Part shown: positions 15,024 through 23,011 of the stretch, one piece after another
Numbering within the stretch: the first letter of the stretch is position 1
How the letters are laid out: each line of letters opens with the position of its first letter
From: Colimorpha sp045222295
GTDB lineage: Bacteria > Bacteroidota > Bacteroidia > Bacteroidales > P3
Direction: 5' to 3'
Length of the DNA: 64,000 nt
NCBI GenBank assembly: GCA_045222295.1
Contig: JBGUXP010000011.1
Span: 62,001-126,000 of the forward strand
Made by a program: the position numbers and the translations under genes
The notes under the pieces: generated by a model
Database searches by the model: none
Told to the model about the DNA's origin: nothing
Seen by the model: the letters and a program-made list of their open reading frames with translations, nothing else

Positions 15024-15763
15024 TATTCTTCCTCGAAGTCGTCGGGGATTTCCATGTCGTGGTAGACGTTGGTCACATCGTCGTCCTCCTCGAGGATACC
15101 GATGACCTTCATCACTTTGCGGATGGTCTCGGTGTCGACCTGACGGAGGGTGTTGGGAATGCGCTGCAGTTCGGCGCTCTCGCACTCGATGCCCTTCTGC
15201 TCAAGCATCTTGACCATGTTGCCGAAGTCCTCGTAGGCGGTGTAGAGGGTCAGGTACTCGTCGTCGGCCTCCATCTCTTCCAGACCGCCGTCGATAAGTT
15301 CCATCTCCAGCTCGTCGACATCCATCTCAGGCTTACGGGGCACCACAAAGACACCCTTGCGAGTGAAGAGGAAGGCGAGGCTGCCGTTGGTCTCTAACGT
15401 GCCACCGTTCTTGTTCATGATGGCTTTCACGTTGGCAACGGTGCGGTTGTTGTTGTCGGAAAGGGCCTCAATAAAGAGGGCGATACCGTGACTGACGTGG
15501 CACTCGAAGGTGAGTTCCTGCATCTGGGCAGCATCCTTGTCGTTGGCTTTGTTGATGGAACGCTGCAGGGTGTCCTTAGGCATGTTGCAGCCACGGGCAT
15601 TCTGCACGAGCAGACGCAGACGGGGGTTGCTGTCGGGGTCGGGACCGCCTTCGCGCACGGCGATGGTGACCTGCTTCAGAATGTTACTCCACTGTTTCGA
15701 GCGCTTGGCATCAGCGGCGCCTTTTGCTCTCTTAATCTTTGACCATTTGTTGTGTCCTGACAT
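15023..15763 (-). CDS. yebC: YebC/PmpR family regulatory protein
   Basis: This 246-residue protein starts MSGHNKWSKIKRAKGAADAK, the family N-terminal signature, and continues with GGPDPDSNPRLRLLVQNARG and NMPKDTLQRSINKA. The usual acidic domains follow. YebC proteins are described as transcription regulators and, in more recent work, as ribosome-associated factors helping translation of proline stretches. It ends in an acidic DDFEEE tail. Length is normal, and it overlaps rsmI by one base. Confidence 0.95.
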   Translation of the reverse strand: MSGHNKWSKIKRAKGAADAKRSKQWSNILKQVTIAVREGGPDPDSNPRLRLLVQNARGCNMPKDTLQRSINKANDKDAAQMQELTFECHVSHGIALFIEALSDNNNRTVANVKAIMNKNGGTLETNGSLAFLFTRKGVFVVPRKPEMDVDELEMELIDGGLEEMEADDEYLTLYTAYEDFGNMVKMLEQKGIECESAELQRIPNTLRQVDTETIRKVMKVIGILEEDDDVTNVYHDMEIPDDFEEE

Positions 15764-15792
15764 AATAAATTAGTATTTAGTTTATATTTTGT

Positions 15793-16476
15793 TTAATTGA
15801 TTTTCCATTGAATATAGGTTATCGGCATACCCTTCTCGAGGAACATCCGCTCATAGAAGGTCTGCGTCAGCTTGGCCTCAGCGAGTGATGAGTGATGAGT
15901 GATGAGTGATGAGTCGTTGTATAAATCGTTGGTGCTAACAATTACCTCCACATTGCGGGTAGGCAGCACCTCGTTGAGGGTATAGTCATACAGCTCCTGG
16001 CTGTCGGTCTTGAGGTGCATCGTGCTGCCTGGGGCAAGGAAGTGGGCATAGGTGTCGAGGAAACGGGGCGATGTGAGACGCTTGTTGGGTTTCTTCAGCT
16101 GCGGGTCGCAGAAGGTAATCCATATCTCGCTCACCTCGCCTTCGGCAAAGAAACGGTCGATGAGTTCGATGCGTGTGCGGATGAACGCTACGTTCTTCAT
16201 CTGCTCCTCGTTGCTGGTCTTGGCTCCGCGCCAGAGGCGAGCCCCTTTGATGTCGACCCCGATATAGTTGCGCTCGGGATGGATACGGGCCAATGCAATG
16301 GTGTAATCGCCCTTGCCGCACCCCAACTCCAACGTGATGGGATTGTCGTTTCCGAACTGCTCACACCAACGGCCTCTCAATGCAAACCCATCCTTTTCCA
16401 GTTGGTCAAAACCCACCTGAAAGAGGTTGGGGAACGTGAGGTTCTCCGCGAATCGTTGCAGTTTGTGATGGCCCAT
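15793..16476 (-). CDS. trmB: tRNA (guanine46-N7)-methyltransferase
   Basis: This protein has 227 residues. The SAM site is ITLELGCGKGDYTIALA, followed by NYIGVDIKGARLWRGAK. The TrmB signature appears as EIWITFCDPQLKKPNKRL and LKTDSQELYDYT. It makes m7G46 in the tRNA variable loop. Residues about 188-198 (NDSSLITHHSSLAE) are encoded by four and a half copies of the 7-bp repeat GATGAGT (plus strand). They lie before the last helices, where family members carry a variable loop, so activity may be retained. It is 5 bp downstream of the SPOR-domain gene. Confidence 0.92.
   Translation of the reverse strand: MGHHKLQRFAENLTFPNLFQVGFDQLEKDGFALRGRWCEQFGNDNPITLELGCGKGDYTIALARIHPERNYIGVDIKGARLWRGAKTSNEEQMKNVAFIRTRIELIDRFFAEGEVSEIWITFCDPQLKKPNKRLTSPRFLDTYAHFLAPGSTMHLKTDSQELYDYTLNEVLPTRNVEVIVSTNDLYNDSSLITHHSSLAEAKLTQTFYERMFLEKGMPITYIQWKIN
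15883..15914 (+). repeat. 7-bp tandem repeat (GATGAGT) inside trmB
   Basis: GAGTGATGAGTGATGAGTGA and following bases make about 4.5 perfect units of a heptamer. It is in the coding region of trmB but keeps the frame open. Confidence 0.9.
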
Positions 16477-16481
16477 AAATT

Positions 16482-18236
16482 CTACAACTGTTTAATTACG
16501 ATATCACCATCGTACCAACTCTTGATATGATTATATAAAGCCTCGGCCTTAGTGCGCGTCGATGCACTGCCCATACTTACATAATACATATCGTTCTTCT
16601 CGATGATGTAAGCATCGCAACCCAACTCATGCAGGCGAGCAGACATCCTGACCGCAGTAGCCTTGTTGAGGTAGAAGCCGGCGATGATATCAAAACCCTG
16701 CTTACTATCTTTTCCCATATAGACCGACAATTGTTCCTCCTTATCGTTTCTCTTATTCAAGGCAGAACGCTCGGATTCCTTCACCTGCTGCACTTCAGCG
16801 GCAGTATACTGCGGAGCACTGGGCTGAAGATCCAGCTCATCTACCAACTGCTCAAGGATACCATTCAAAAGGGTTGTATTCATGAGTTCACCCTGAACTG
16901 TGTGACGCACAACGTTGGCGTAGTAGCGTTTCAGCCAAGGCTCGGCATGGTTGTACATATAATCGTCGTAAGGGACGAAACGCTGCACAGCGAAACGTGG
17001 GCCAAGCAACTGTCCCATCCGTTCTTCAATGTATTGACGCACACGATCCATCATTGGAACCCTGGCGGCACTATAGTTGCATGAAGTCAAGAAATTGCTG
17101 ATATATTCCGTCATATTGGCACATACAATATCGCTGTTGAGCGCCATTTCACGGTCAGTGTATTCTATCAGGTCGGGATTGTAAGTCAAAGCATTGTCGG
17201 CTGGTACATCAAGATGGTTGGCATTCTTGACCACTTCGGCGGCAGGCGCTTCTTTAACACGCTGGCCCTGGTACCAATATTTCATATAAAGAAATGCCAA
17301 TGCGGCGACAACCAGCAGAAGCAGTAATATCCACAGCACTCTCTTGAAACCACGTCCTTTCTTCTTGCCTTCCTTCTTCTTGCAGGCAGCCTCTTTCTTG
17401 GCAGCCTCACGTTCCTCAAGTTTATTGCGAAGCTTGCGCTCTTTCTCGGTCTTGGCCTCCAACTTGATACGTTCTTTCTCTGCCTTAGCCTCCGCTTTGA
17501 GGCGCTCTTTCTCAGCCTTGGCTTCCGCCTTACGGTGAGCCTTTGTTTCCTTCGGAAGTTCCTCTAACTGCTTGATGCTCTCTTTCCACTCCTCTGACAC
17601 AGTCTGGTTTTCCATTACAGGCTCGGGCTCAGGTTCTGCAGTGGGGGCAGGAGTCGGTTCGGGTTCAGGTTCGGACTCTGGCATAGGTTCGGGCACGGGT
17701 TCAGGCTCTGGTGCAGGTGCAGGCTCAGGCACGGGTTGGGGTTCAGGCACCGGCTCAGCATCTACCGTTTTCACTTCAGGCTCGGCCTCAAACTGAGCAA
17801 ACGGATCCTCACTATTACTATGGTCGTAGGTCTTCACCTCCTCCAAGGGTGTCTCATTGCCGTTGCCAGCATCGATGACCACGCCTTCGGCCATCTCAAA
17901 ACCATACTTATCTCCTCTTTGGGTGATAGCGCCCAAGTTCTCCAGACGATGTTCACCGGTAAGTTTCAGTTTATCCTTGAGGGCATCGAGGTAATTGCGC
18001 CACATCTGACGGGCGATGTCCTCACTCACACAATCGCGTTGTGCGATAATTTTGACAATACTCTCGTCGCCAGTGGTAGCCTCGCTGTAAACGATACTGC
18101 GGGTGGCCGGATAGTAGATTCTCGTCACCGGATCATGGTGGGGCGCCTGCTCCACGCTGTCAAATCTTCCGATTCCGGGCAGCTCTACCATCTGTCCGTT
18201 TTGCAACAATTCAACGATTAAATCGGTTATATTCAT
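16482..18236 (-). CDS. HU-like/CCDC81-type N-terminus plus SPOR domain membrane protein
   Basis: This protein has 584 residues. The N-terminal about 110 residues (MNITDLIVELLQNGQMVELP, GIGRFDS, MWRNYLDALKDKLKLTGEHR) resemble the HU/IHF-like 'HU-CCDC81' domain pair of Bacteroidota. A long Pro/Glu-rich linker follows (about residues 160-210), then a Lys/Glu coiled coil (EAKAEKERLKAEAKAEKER), a single transmembrane helix (VLWILLLLLVVAALAFLYM) and a C-terminal SPOR domain (FDIIAGFYLNKATAVRMSAR to the end). SPOR domains bind denuded septal peptidoglycan. The protein would link a cytoplasmic nucleic-acid-binding-like domain to the septal wall. Confidence 0.78.
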   Translation of the reverse strand: MNITDLIVELLQNGQMVELPGIGRFDSVEQAPHHDPVTRIYYPATRSIVYSEATTGDESIVKIIAQRDCVSEDIARQMWRNYLDALKDKLKLTGEHRLENLGAITQRGDKYGFEMAEGVVIDAGNGNETPLEEVKTYDHSNSEDPFAQFEAEPEVKTVDAEPVPEPQPVPEPAPAPEPEPVPEPMPESEPEPEPTPAPTAEPEPEPVMENQTVSEEWKESIKQLEELPKETKAHRKAEAKAEKERLKAEAKAEKERIKLEAKTEKERKLRNKLEEREAAKKEAACKKKEGKKKGRGFKRVLWILLLLLVVAALAFLYMKYWYQGQRVKEAPAAEVVKNANHLDVPADNALTYNPDLIEYTDREMALNSDIVCANMTEYISNFLTSCNYSAARVPMMDRVRQYIEERMGQLLGPRFAVQRFVPYDDYMYNHAEPWLKRYYANVVRHTVQGELMNTTLLNGILEQLVDELDLQPSAPQYTAAEVQQVKESERSALNKRNDKEEQLSVYMGKDSKQGFDIIAGFYLNKATAVRMSARLHELGCDAYIIEKNDMYYVSMGSASTRTKAEALYNHIKSWYDGDIVIKQL

Positions 18237-18243
18237 AATGATA

Positions 18244-19017
18244 CTATTTTTTTTCGTTCATCTTTTTTAGTTCTCTCTCGGCAGCCTCGAGATCTTCAGG
18301 AGTGTCAATACCGATATTAGCCGCCGCCGTCTCTCGCACAGCAATAGTATATCCCGCCTCAAGCCAGCGCAGCTGCTCCAGTTTTTCACTGGTCTCCAAC
18401 TCACTCTGTGGCAACGCACACACCTCGGCAAGAGTAGTGCTACGGAAGGCATAAATGCCTACATGTTTGAAATAACGCCCTTCTTGAAGCCACTCACTCT
18501 CCTCCACCCCACGGCGATAAGGGATAGGCTGACGACTGAAATAGAGTGCCTTGCCATCTTCTGCACATACCACCTTCACATTATTGGGAGAGAAAAGTTC
18601 CTCACTGCTAACAATGGAGGTCTTCAACGTAGCAATATCGACCGAAGGACTCGAGAAACATGATACCAGCAATTGTAGTTGGGAAGGTTTCACAAAAGGC
18701 TCATCACCCTGCAAGTTAATCACCACGTCGTAATGATTTTCCTCTTTTTCCAATGTCCGTACCACCTCGCCACAACGGTCGGTACCACTGCGATGCTCCG
18801 TAGAAGTCATCATCACACTGCCTTTACCGAAGGTCTCCTCCACATGAGAGAAGATGTGCTCGTCGTCAGTAGCCACCACCGCGGCATCAATGCCAGGGGT
18901 ATTGGCAGCCACGCTATAAGCATAGTCGATGATAGGCTTGCCACCCAGCAGAGCCAATGGCTTGCCAGGGAATCGTGTCGAAGCATAACGTGCAGGAATA
19001 ACGGCCAGTACTTTCAT
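18244..19017 (-). CDS. kdsB: 3-deoxy-manno-octulosonate cytidylyltransferase
   Basis: This 257-residue protein begins MKVLAVIPARYASTRFPGKP, the KdsB nucleotide-binding signature. It shows VVATDDEHI, TSTEHRSGTDRCGEV and INLQGDEPFV. The enzyme activates Kdo with CTP to CMP-Kdo for the lipopolysaccharide inner core. The start at 19017 fits the family. An upstream ATG at 19065 would extend into the kinase gene and is rejected. It is 7 bp after the deoxynucleoside kinase gene in one run. Confidence 0.95.
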   Translation of the reverse strand: MKVLAVIPARYASTRFPGKPLALLGGKPIIDYAYSVAANTPGIDAAVVATDDEHIFSHVEETFGKGSVMMTSTEHRSGTDRCGEVVRTLEKEENHYDVVINLQGDEPFVKPSQLQLLVSCFSSPSVDIATLKTSIVSSEELFSPNNVKVVCAEDGKALYFSRQPIPYRRGVEESEWLQEGRYFKHVGIYAFRSTTLAEVCALPQSELETSEKLEQLRWLEAGYTIAVRETAAANIGIDTPEDLEAAERELKKMNEKK

Positions 19018-19024
19018 CTTCTCT

Positions 19025-19648
19025 CTATTCTTCGTTGCCGAAAAGGCTATTGAATTCTGCGTCAATCTTGTTAATTATCCATCCCAAATCCTCGCGGCTC
19101 TCTACAAAGTCGTGCTCGTCGGTGTCCACCACCAACATCTTGCCCTCGTAACCAGAGGCCCAATTCTCGTAGCGGCTATTGAGGTTGGTAAGATAATCCA
19201 AACGGATGCTGCTCTCATACTCACGACCGCGCTTCTGGATGTGACGTATGAGTGTCGGCACGTCGCCGCGCACATAAATCAGGAGGTCGGGCTTGGGAAG
19301 CAGCGAATAGGTCATCTCGAAAAGCTTGGTGTAGGTGGTCAGGTCGCGTGTGGTCATCAGGCCCATGCTCTGCAAGTTAGGAGCAAAAATATATGCGTCA
19401 TCATAGAGCGAGCGATCGCGGATAAAACTCTCTCCAGAAGCCTGTAACTCAGCCAACTGTTTTGTATTGGCATACAGCGAATGCACCATCATATTGAACG
19501 ACCAGCGGCGCATATCCTCATAGAAGCTGTTGAGGTAGGGATTCTCCTCCGTCGGTCCATAGACTGCCTTATAGCCATAATGCTTCGACAAAAGCTTGGT
19601 AAGTTCTGTCTTTCCTGCTCCGATATTTCCCGAGATTGCTATCTGCAT
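19025..19648 (-). CDS. Deoxynucleoside kinase (dNK/dCK-dGK family)
   Basis: This 207-residue kinase has the P-loop ISGNIGAGKTELTK at residues 4-17, the catalytic ESFIRDRSLYDD (D-R-S motif), and the lid region LIRHIQKRGREYES. It phosphorylates deoxynucleosides in salvage; which base it prefers cannot be read from the sequence. Its promoter lies at 19730-19737, divergent from nadC. It is the first gene of the minus-strand housekeeping run. Confidence 0.88.
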   Translation of the reverse strand: MQIAISGNIGAGKTELTKLLSKHYGYKAVYGPTEENPYLNSFYEDMRRWSFNMMVHSLYANTKQLAELQASGESFIRDRSLYDDAYIFAPNLQSMGLMTTRDLTTYTKLFEMTYSLLPKPDLLIYVRGDVPTLIRHIQKRGREYESSIRLDYLTNLNSRYENWASGYEGKMLVVDTDEHDFVESREDLGWIINKIDAEFNSLFGNEE

Positions 19649-19729
19649 ACTATTTTTTTAGTGCCACATAATTCTCTTTTTATTGATATAGAATTATATG
19701 GCAGCATTAAACCATTTATTTTAAGAATG

Positions 19730-19737
19730 CAAATATA
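19730..19737 (-). promoter_or_regulatory. -7 promoter element for the deoxynucleoside kinase run
   Basis: On the minus strand this reads TATATTTG followed by CA. It lies 82 bp before ATG 19648 and is divergent from the nadC promoter. Confidence 0.65.
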
Positions 19738-19768
19738 CGTATTTTTTTTATAAATGAAAAAAAAAGCG

Positions 19769-19776
19769 TACTTTTG
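19769..19776 (+). promoter_or_regulatory. -7 promoter element for nadC
   Basis: TACTTTTG followed by CA, 65 bp before ATG 19841. Confidence 0.7.
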
Positions 19777-19840
19777 CATACGGATAAGAGGTCTTCCCCT
19801 TCTCCAAATATTGTATTAACCATCATACAAACAGATTCTT

Positions 19841-20686
19841 ATGAAGAATATCGACAATCTGGACACCCTCATCAAAATGGCCCTCAGCGAGGACATCGGA
19901 GACGGCGACCACTCCACCCTTGCCTGCATTCCTACAACGGCAACCGGAATCGCCAAAATGGTAGCCAAACAAGATGGCATCCTCTGTGGTTCCGAAGTGG
20001 GCGAACGTGTCTTCAAACTCGTCGATAACAACCTCAAGGTCTGCCTCCTAAAGCACGACGGCGAGTCCATTACCAGAGGCGATATCGTAATGACCATCGA
20101 GGGACCTTCGGGCTCCATCCTCACCGCCGAGCGTACCGCCCTCAACTTCATGCAGCGTCTCTCCGGCATTGCCACCGAGACCCACCGCATGGTCAGTATG
20201 CTCAACGGTCTACACACCCAGCTCCTCGACACCCGCAAGACGACTCCCAATATGCGTCTTCTCGAGAAGTATGCCGTAGCTTGTGGTGGCGGCACCAACC
20301 ACCGCATCGGTCTCTACGACATGGTTATGCTCAAGGACAATCATATCGACTTCGCTGGCGGTATCGAGGCCGCCATCGACCGCACTCGCGACTACTTGAA
20401 AGCCAACAAAAAAGACCTCAAGATAGAAATCGAAGTGCGCAATCTCGACGAGCTCCAACGCGTGCTCGACCACGGCGGTGTGAATCGCATCATGCTCGAC
20501 AACTTCGACACCGCAACCCTCCGCGAGGCGGTGAAACGTATCGATGGAAAATACGAGACCGAAGCCAGCGGCGGCATCACCGACGAGACCCTCCGCGCCT
20601 ATGCCGAAACTGGTGTCGACTTCATCTCTGTCGGCGCCCTTACCCATCATATCAAAAGCTTAGACCTTTCACTCGTCAAGAAATGA
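19841..20686 (+). CDS. nadC: Carboxylating nicotinate-nucleotide pyrophosphorylase
   Basis: This protein has 281 residues. The signature stretches are ALSEDIGDGDHSTLACIP, GDIVMTIEGPSGSILTAERT, LNFMQRLSGIAT, LDTRKTTPNMRLLEKYAVAC with the active-site Arg and Lys, and MLKDNHI. The C-terminal EASGGITDETLRAYAETGVD is also typical. It converts quinolinate and PRPP to nicotinate mononucleotide in NAD synthesis. nadA and nadB are not adjacent. Its stop overlaps the start of the YihY gene (ATGA). Confidence 0.96.
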   Translation: MKNIDNLDTLIKMALSEDIGDGDHSTLACIPTTATGIAKMVAKQDGILCGSEVGERVFKLVDNNLKVCLLKHDGESITRGDIVMTIEGPSGSILTAERTALNFMQRLSGIATETHRMVSMLNGLHTQLLDTRKTTPNMRLLEKYAVACGGGTNHRIGLYDMVMLKDNHIDFAGGIEAAIDRTRDYLKANKKDLKIEIEVRNLDELQRVLDHGGVNRIMLDNFDTATLREAVKRIDGKYETEASGGITDETLRAYAETGVDFISVGALTHHIKSLDLSLVKK

Positions 20687-21741
20687 GTCAACTGAAAGTC
20701 TGGACACGAATGCTTCGCATGAAGGCCAAGATGTTCGGCCGCCACCTGCTATACAAGCGGAAGGTGCGTCAGGTACTCTACTTCGCCTACAACGTGCCGT
20801 TTCCAGGAGGGAAAGGTGTCCCCATCTACCATGTGCTCAGCTACTTCCTCATAAGTTCTCTAGGGGGAGGTTCTATTCCGCAGAGAGCCAAAGGACTAGC
20901 CTACTCATTTCTGGCAGCCCTTCCTCCTTTGCTGATTTTTTTCTTCTCCCTTGTGGCCTACTTCCCTGTTGACGGCGTGCAGGACGAACTCCTCAACGGT
21001 ATGGGGGGCATCGTGCCCGATAAAATTCTCGGCCCACTGACCAACACTGTCAACGACATCATGGGTCACCGCCACTCAACACTGCTCTCTATCGGATTTA
21101 TTGGTTCCATTCTACTGGCAGCCAACGGAATGAACGGATTCATTCTCTCTCTGAATTTCGCCAACAAAAGCCTTGAGAAACGTCCCTTCTTGCAACGCTT
21201 CCTCATCTGTATGGCTCTGGTATTCTTCATGTATCTGCTCATTGTACTGGTCATATGCCTGATTATCGGTCATAAGCAACTGCTACACCTCATCTTTAGC
21301 CAAGGTTGGCTGTCAGACACCAAAGCCAATACCCTGTTGTTCAACATCGGTCGCTGGGTTCTGCTATCTTTGGCCACACTCTTAGGCGTTGCACTTATCT
21401 ACTATTGGGCACCGGTAAAAAAACAACGTGTGGGATTCTTCTCGCCCGGAGCACTGTTGTCCACCGGCATGTTCTTTGTGTTGACCTGGGGATTTGGTGT
21501 GTATATCAACAACTTCAGCCGCTACAACCTCCTCTACGGCTCCATCGGAACCCTACTGCTACTGATGCTCTGGATTTATTTCAGCTGCATCGTGCTGCTG
21601 GTAGGCTACGAGCTGAATATCAGCATCTACAATGGCACACTACGTGGCAAGAACCGCGTAGCCAAACGCGAATTGAAAGACAGAATACAAATTTTCAAAG
21701 ATGATAATACAAAAGAATCACGGGAAAGTGGTGCCCAATGA
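20683..21741 (+). CDS. YihY/UPF0761 family inner-membrane protein
   Basis: This 352-residue membrane protein has about six hydrophobic segments, among them FLAALPPLLIFFFSLVAYF, FLICMALVFFMYLLIVLVIC and LLLLMLWIYFSCIVLLVGYE. The conserved YihY features RAKGLAYSFLAALPP, YYWAPVKKQRVGFFSPGALL and YGSIGTLLLLMLWIYFS are present. The family was once annotated as ribonuclease BN, which is no longer accepted, and its function is unclear. It starts on an ATGA overlap with nadC and its 3' end overlaps the methyltransferase gene by 41 bp. Confidence 0.88.
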   Translation: MSQLKVWTRMLRMKAKMFGRHLLYKRKVRQVLYFAYNVPFPGGKGVPIYHVLSYFLISSLGGGSIPQRAKGLAYSFLAALPPLLIFFFSLVAYFPVDGVQDELLNGMGGIVPDKILGPLTNTVNDIMGHRHSTLLSIGFIGSILLAANGMNGFILSLNFANKSLEKRPFLQRFLICMALVFFMYLLIVLVICLIIGHKQLLHLIFSQGWLSDTKANTLLFNIGRWVLLSLATLLGVALIYYWAPVKKQRVGFFSPGALLSTGMFFVLTWGFGVYINNFSRYNLLYGSIGTLLLLMLWIYFSCIVLLVGYELNISIYNGTLRGKNRVAKRELKDRIQIFKDDNTKESRESGAQ

Positions 21742-22921
21742 GAGCACCCCAAAGGAGAAATTCAAGATGATCGCCAAGACGATGGTCAACCTCGAAGAAG
21801 TGCTGGCCGACGAGTTGCGCGAGATGGGTGCCGAGAATATCAAAGTTGGTGCCCGTGCCGTGGAGTTTGAGGGCGACATGCGCCTGCTCTACCGCGCCAA
21901 CTACTGTTGCCGCACCGCCCTGGCCATCCTGAAGCCCTTCGCCGAGTTCGATGCAAACAACGACCAAGAGCTTTACGACCAGGTATACAAAATCCGTTGG
22001 GAGAAAATCCTCGACGTCGACGGGACCTTCATGATCGACTCCACTACCTCCGGCGAGGTATTCACCCACAGCTATTATGCCGCTCTCAAGACCAAAGATG
22101 CCATTGTCGACCGCTTCCGCCGCAACTTCGGCAAGCGCCCCAATATCGATACCGAACAACCCGACTATAAATTCAATTTGCATATCCGAGACAATCATGT
22201 CACCCTGCTGATGAATGCCTCTGGCGACTCGCTCCATAAGCGCGGTTACCGCCAAGGTGTGGGCATAGCCCCCATCAATGAGGTCCTCGCCGCCGGTCTC
22301 ATCAAGCTCGCCGGATGGAAAAGCGACACCAATTTCTACGACCCCATGTGCGGCTCCGGCACCCTGCTCATCGAAGCTGCCATGATGGCCAACAACATCC
22401 CCGCACAGTATTACCGCAACCGCTTTGGTTTCATGCGTTGGAAAGAGTTCAATCTGGGAGAGTGGAAGAGTGTGAAGAACGAGGAAGACAGAAAAATCGG
22501 AGCCGGCGACTTTGACTGTGAAATCTGGGGAAATGACATCGACGAGCAGGTCATCCAACAGTGCGAGAAGAATCTCGAATACACCAAACTGCACAAGGAC
22601 GTGATGCTACATATCGGCGACTTTGCCGAGCAGGACCCGCCCGAAGGCAAAACATTGATAGTCACCAACCCGCCCTATGGCGAGCGCATCAAAGTCGAAG
22701 ACCTCAATGCCCTCTACACCCAGTTGGGAGATACCTTCAAGCAGAAATATGGTAAAGATTGCGACGTGTGGCTCATCACCAGCGACTTCGAGGCGATGAA
22801 GCACATCGGGCTCCATCCTTCCAAGAAAATCCCCGTGCAAAACGGATCCCTCGACTGCCGCTTCCTCCACTTCGAACTCTACGACGGGTCGAAAAAAACT
22901 AAATATCAAACAGAGGAATAA
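21701..22921 (+). CDS. THUMP-domain class I RNA methyltransferase (RlmL/YcbY N-half-like)
   Basis: This protein has 406 residues. The N-terminal half has a ferredoxin-like/THUMP arrangement (LEEVLADELREMGAENIKVG, then FNLHIRDNHVTLLMNASGDS). The methylase half has DPMCGSGTLLIEAAMMANN for SAM binding, and NPPYGERI, the N-P-P-Y motif of base amino-group methylation. It resembles the m2G2445 part of RlmL. The ATG at 21701 overlaps the previous gene by 41 bp; Met at 21767 (MIAKTMVNLEEV) is a possible alternative start without loss of conserved sequence. Confidence 0.9.
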   Translation: MIIQKNHGKVVPNESTPKEKFKMIAKTMVNLEEVLADELREMGAENIKVGARAVEFEGDMRLLYRANYCCRTALAILKPFAEFDANNDQELYDQVYKIRWEKILDVDGTFMIDSTTSGEVFTHSYYAALKTKDAIVDRFRRNFGKRPNIDTEQPDYKFNLHIRDNHVTLLMNASGDSLHKRGYRQGVGIAPINEVLAAGLIKLAGWKSDTNFYDPMCGSGTLLIEAAMMANNIPAQYYRNRFGFMRWKEFNLGEWKSVKNEEDRKIGAGDFDCEIWGNDIDEQVIQQCEKNLEYTKLHKDVMLHIGDFAEQDPPEGKTLIVTNPPYGERIKVEDLNALYTQLGDTFKQKYGKDCDVWLITSDFEAMKHIGLHPSKKIPVQNGSLDCRFLHFELYDGSKKTKYQTEE

Positions 22922-23011
22922 ACCCCGTAGGGGTGACAGAACTTAGCCGGGGGCAAAAGCCCCCGGTAGCTGTTTCCGAACTGTATTAGAGCCCCGTAGG
23001 GGCGACAGGAA
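22922..23011. repeat. Intergenic GTAGGGG repeat with central hairpin
   Basis: CCCCGTAGGGGTGACAG at about 22923 is repeated as CCCCGTAGGGGCGACAG at about 22993. Between them lies the stem CCGGGGGC-AAAA-GCCCCCGG (22949-22968). It fills the whole gap between the methyltransferase stop and the queG start, so queG may have no separate promoter. The two outer units are each small palindromes (CCCC-GTA-GGGG). Confidence 0.85.
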
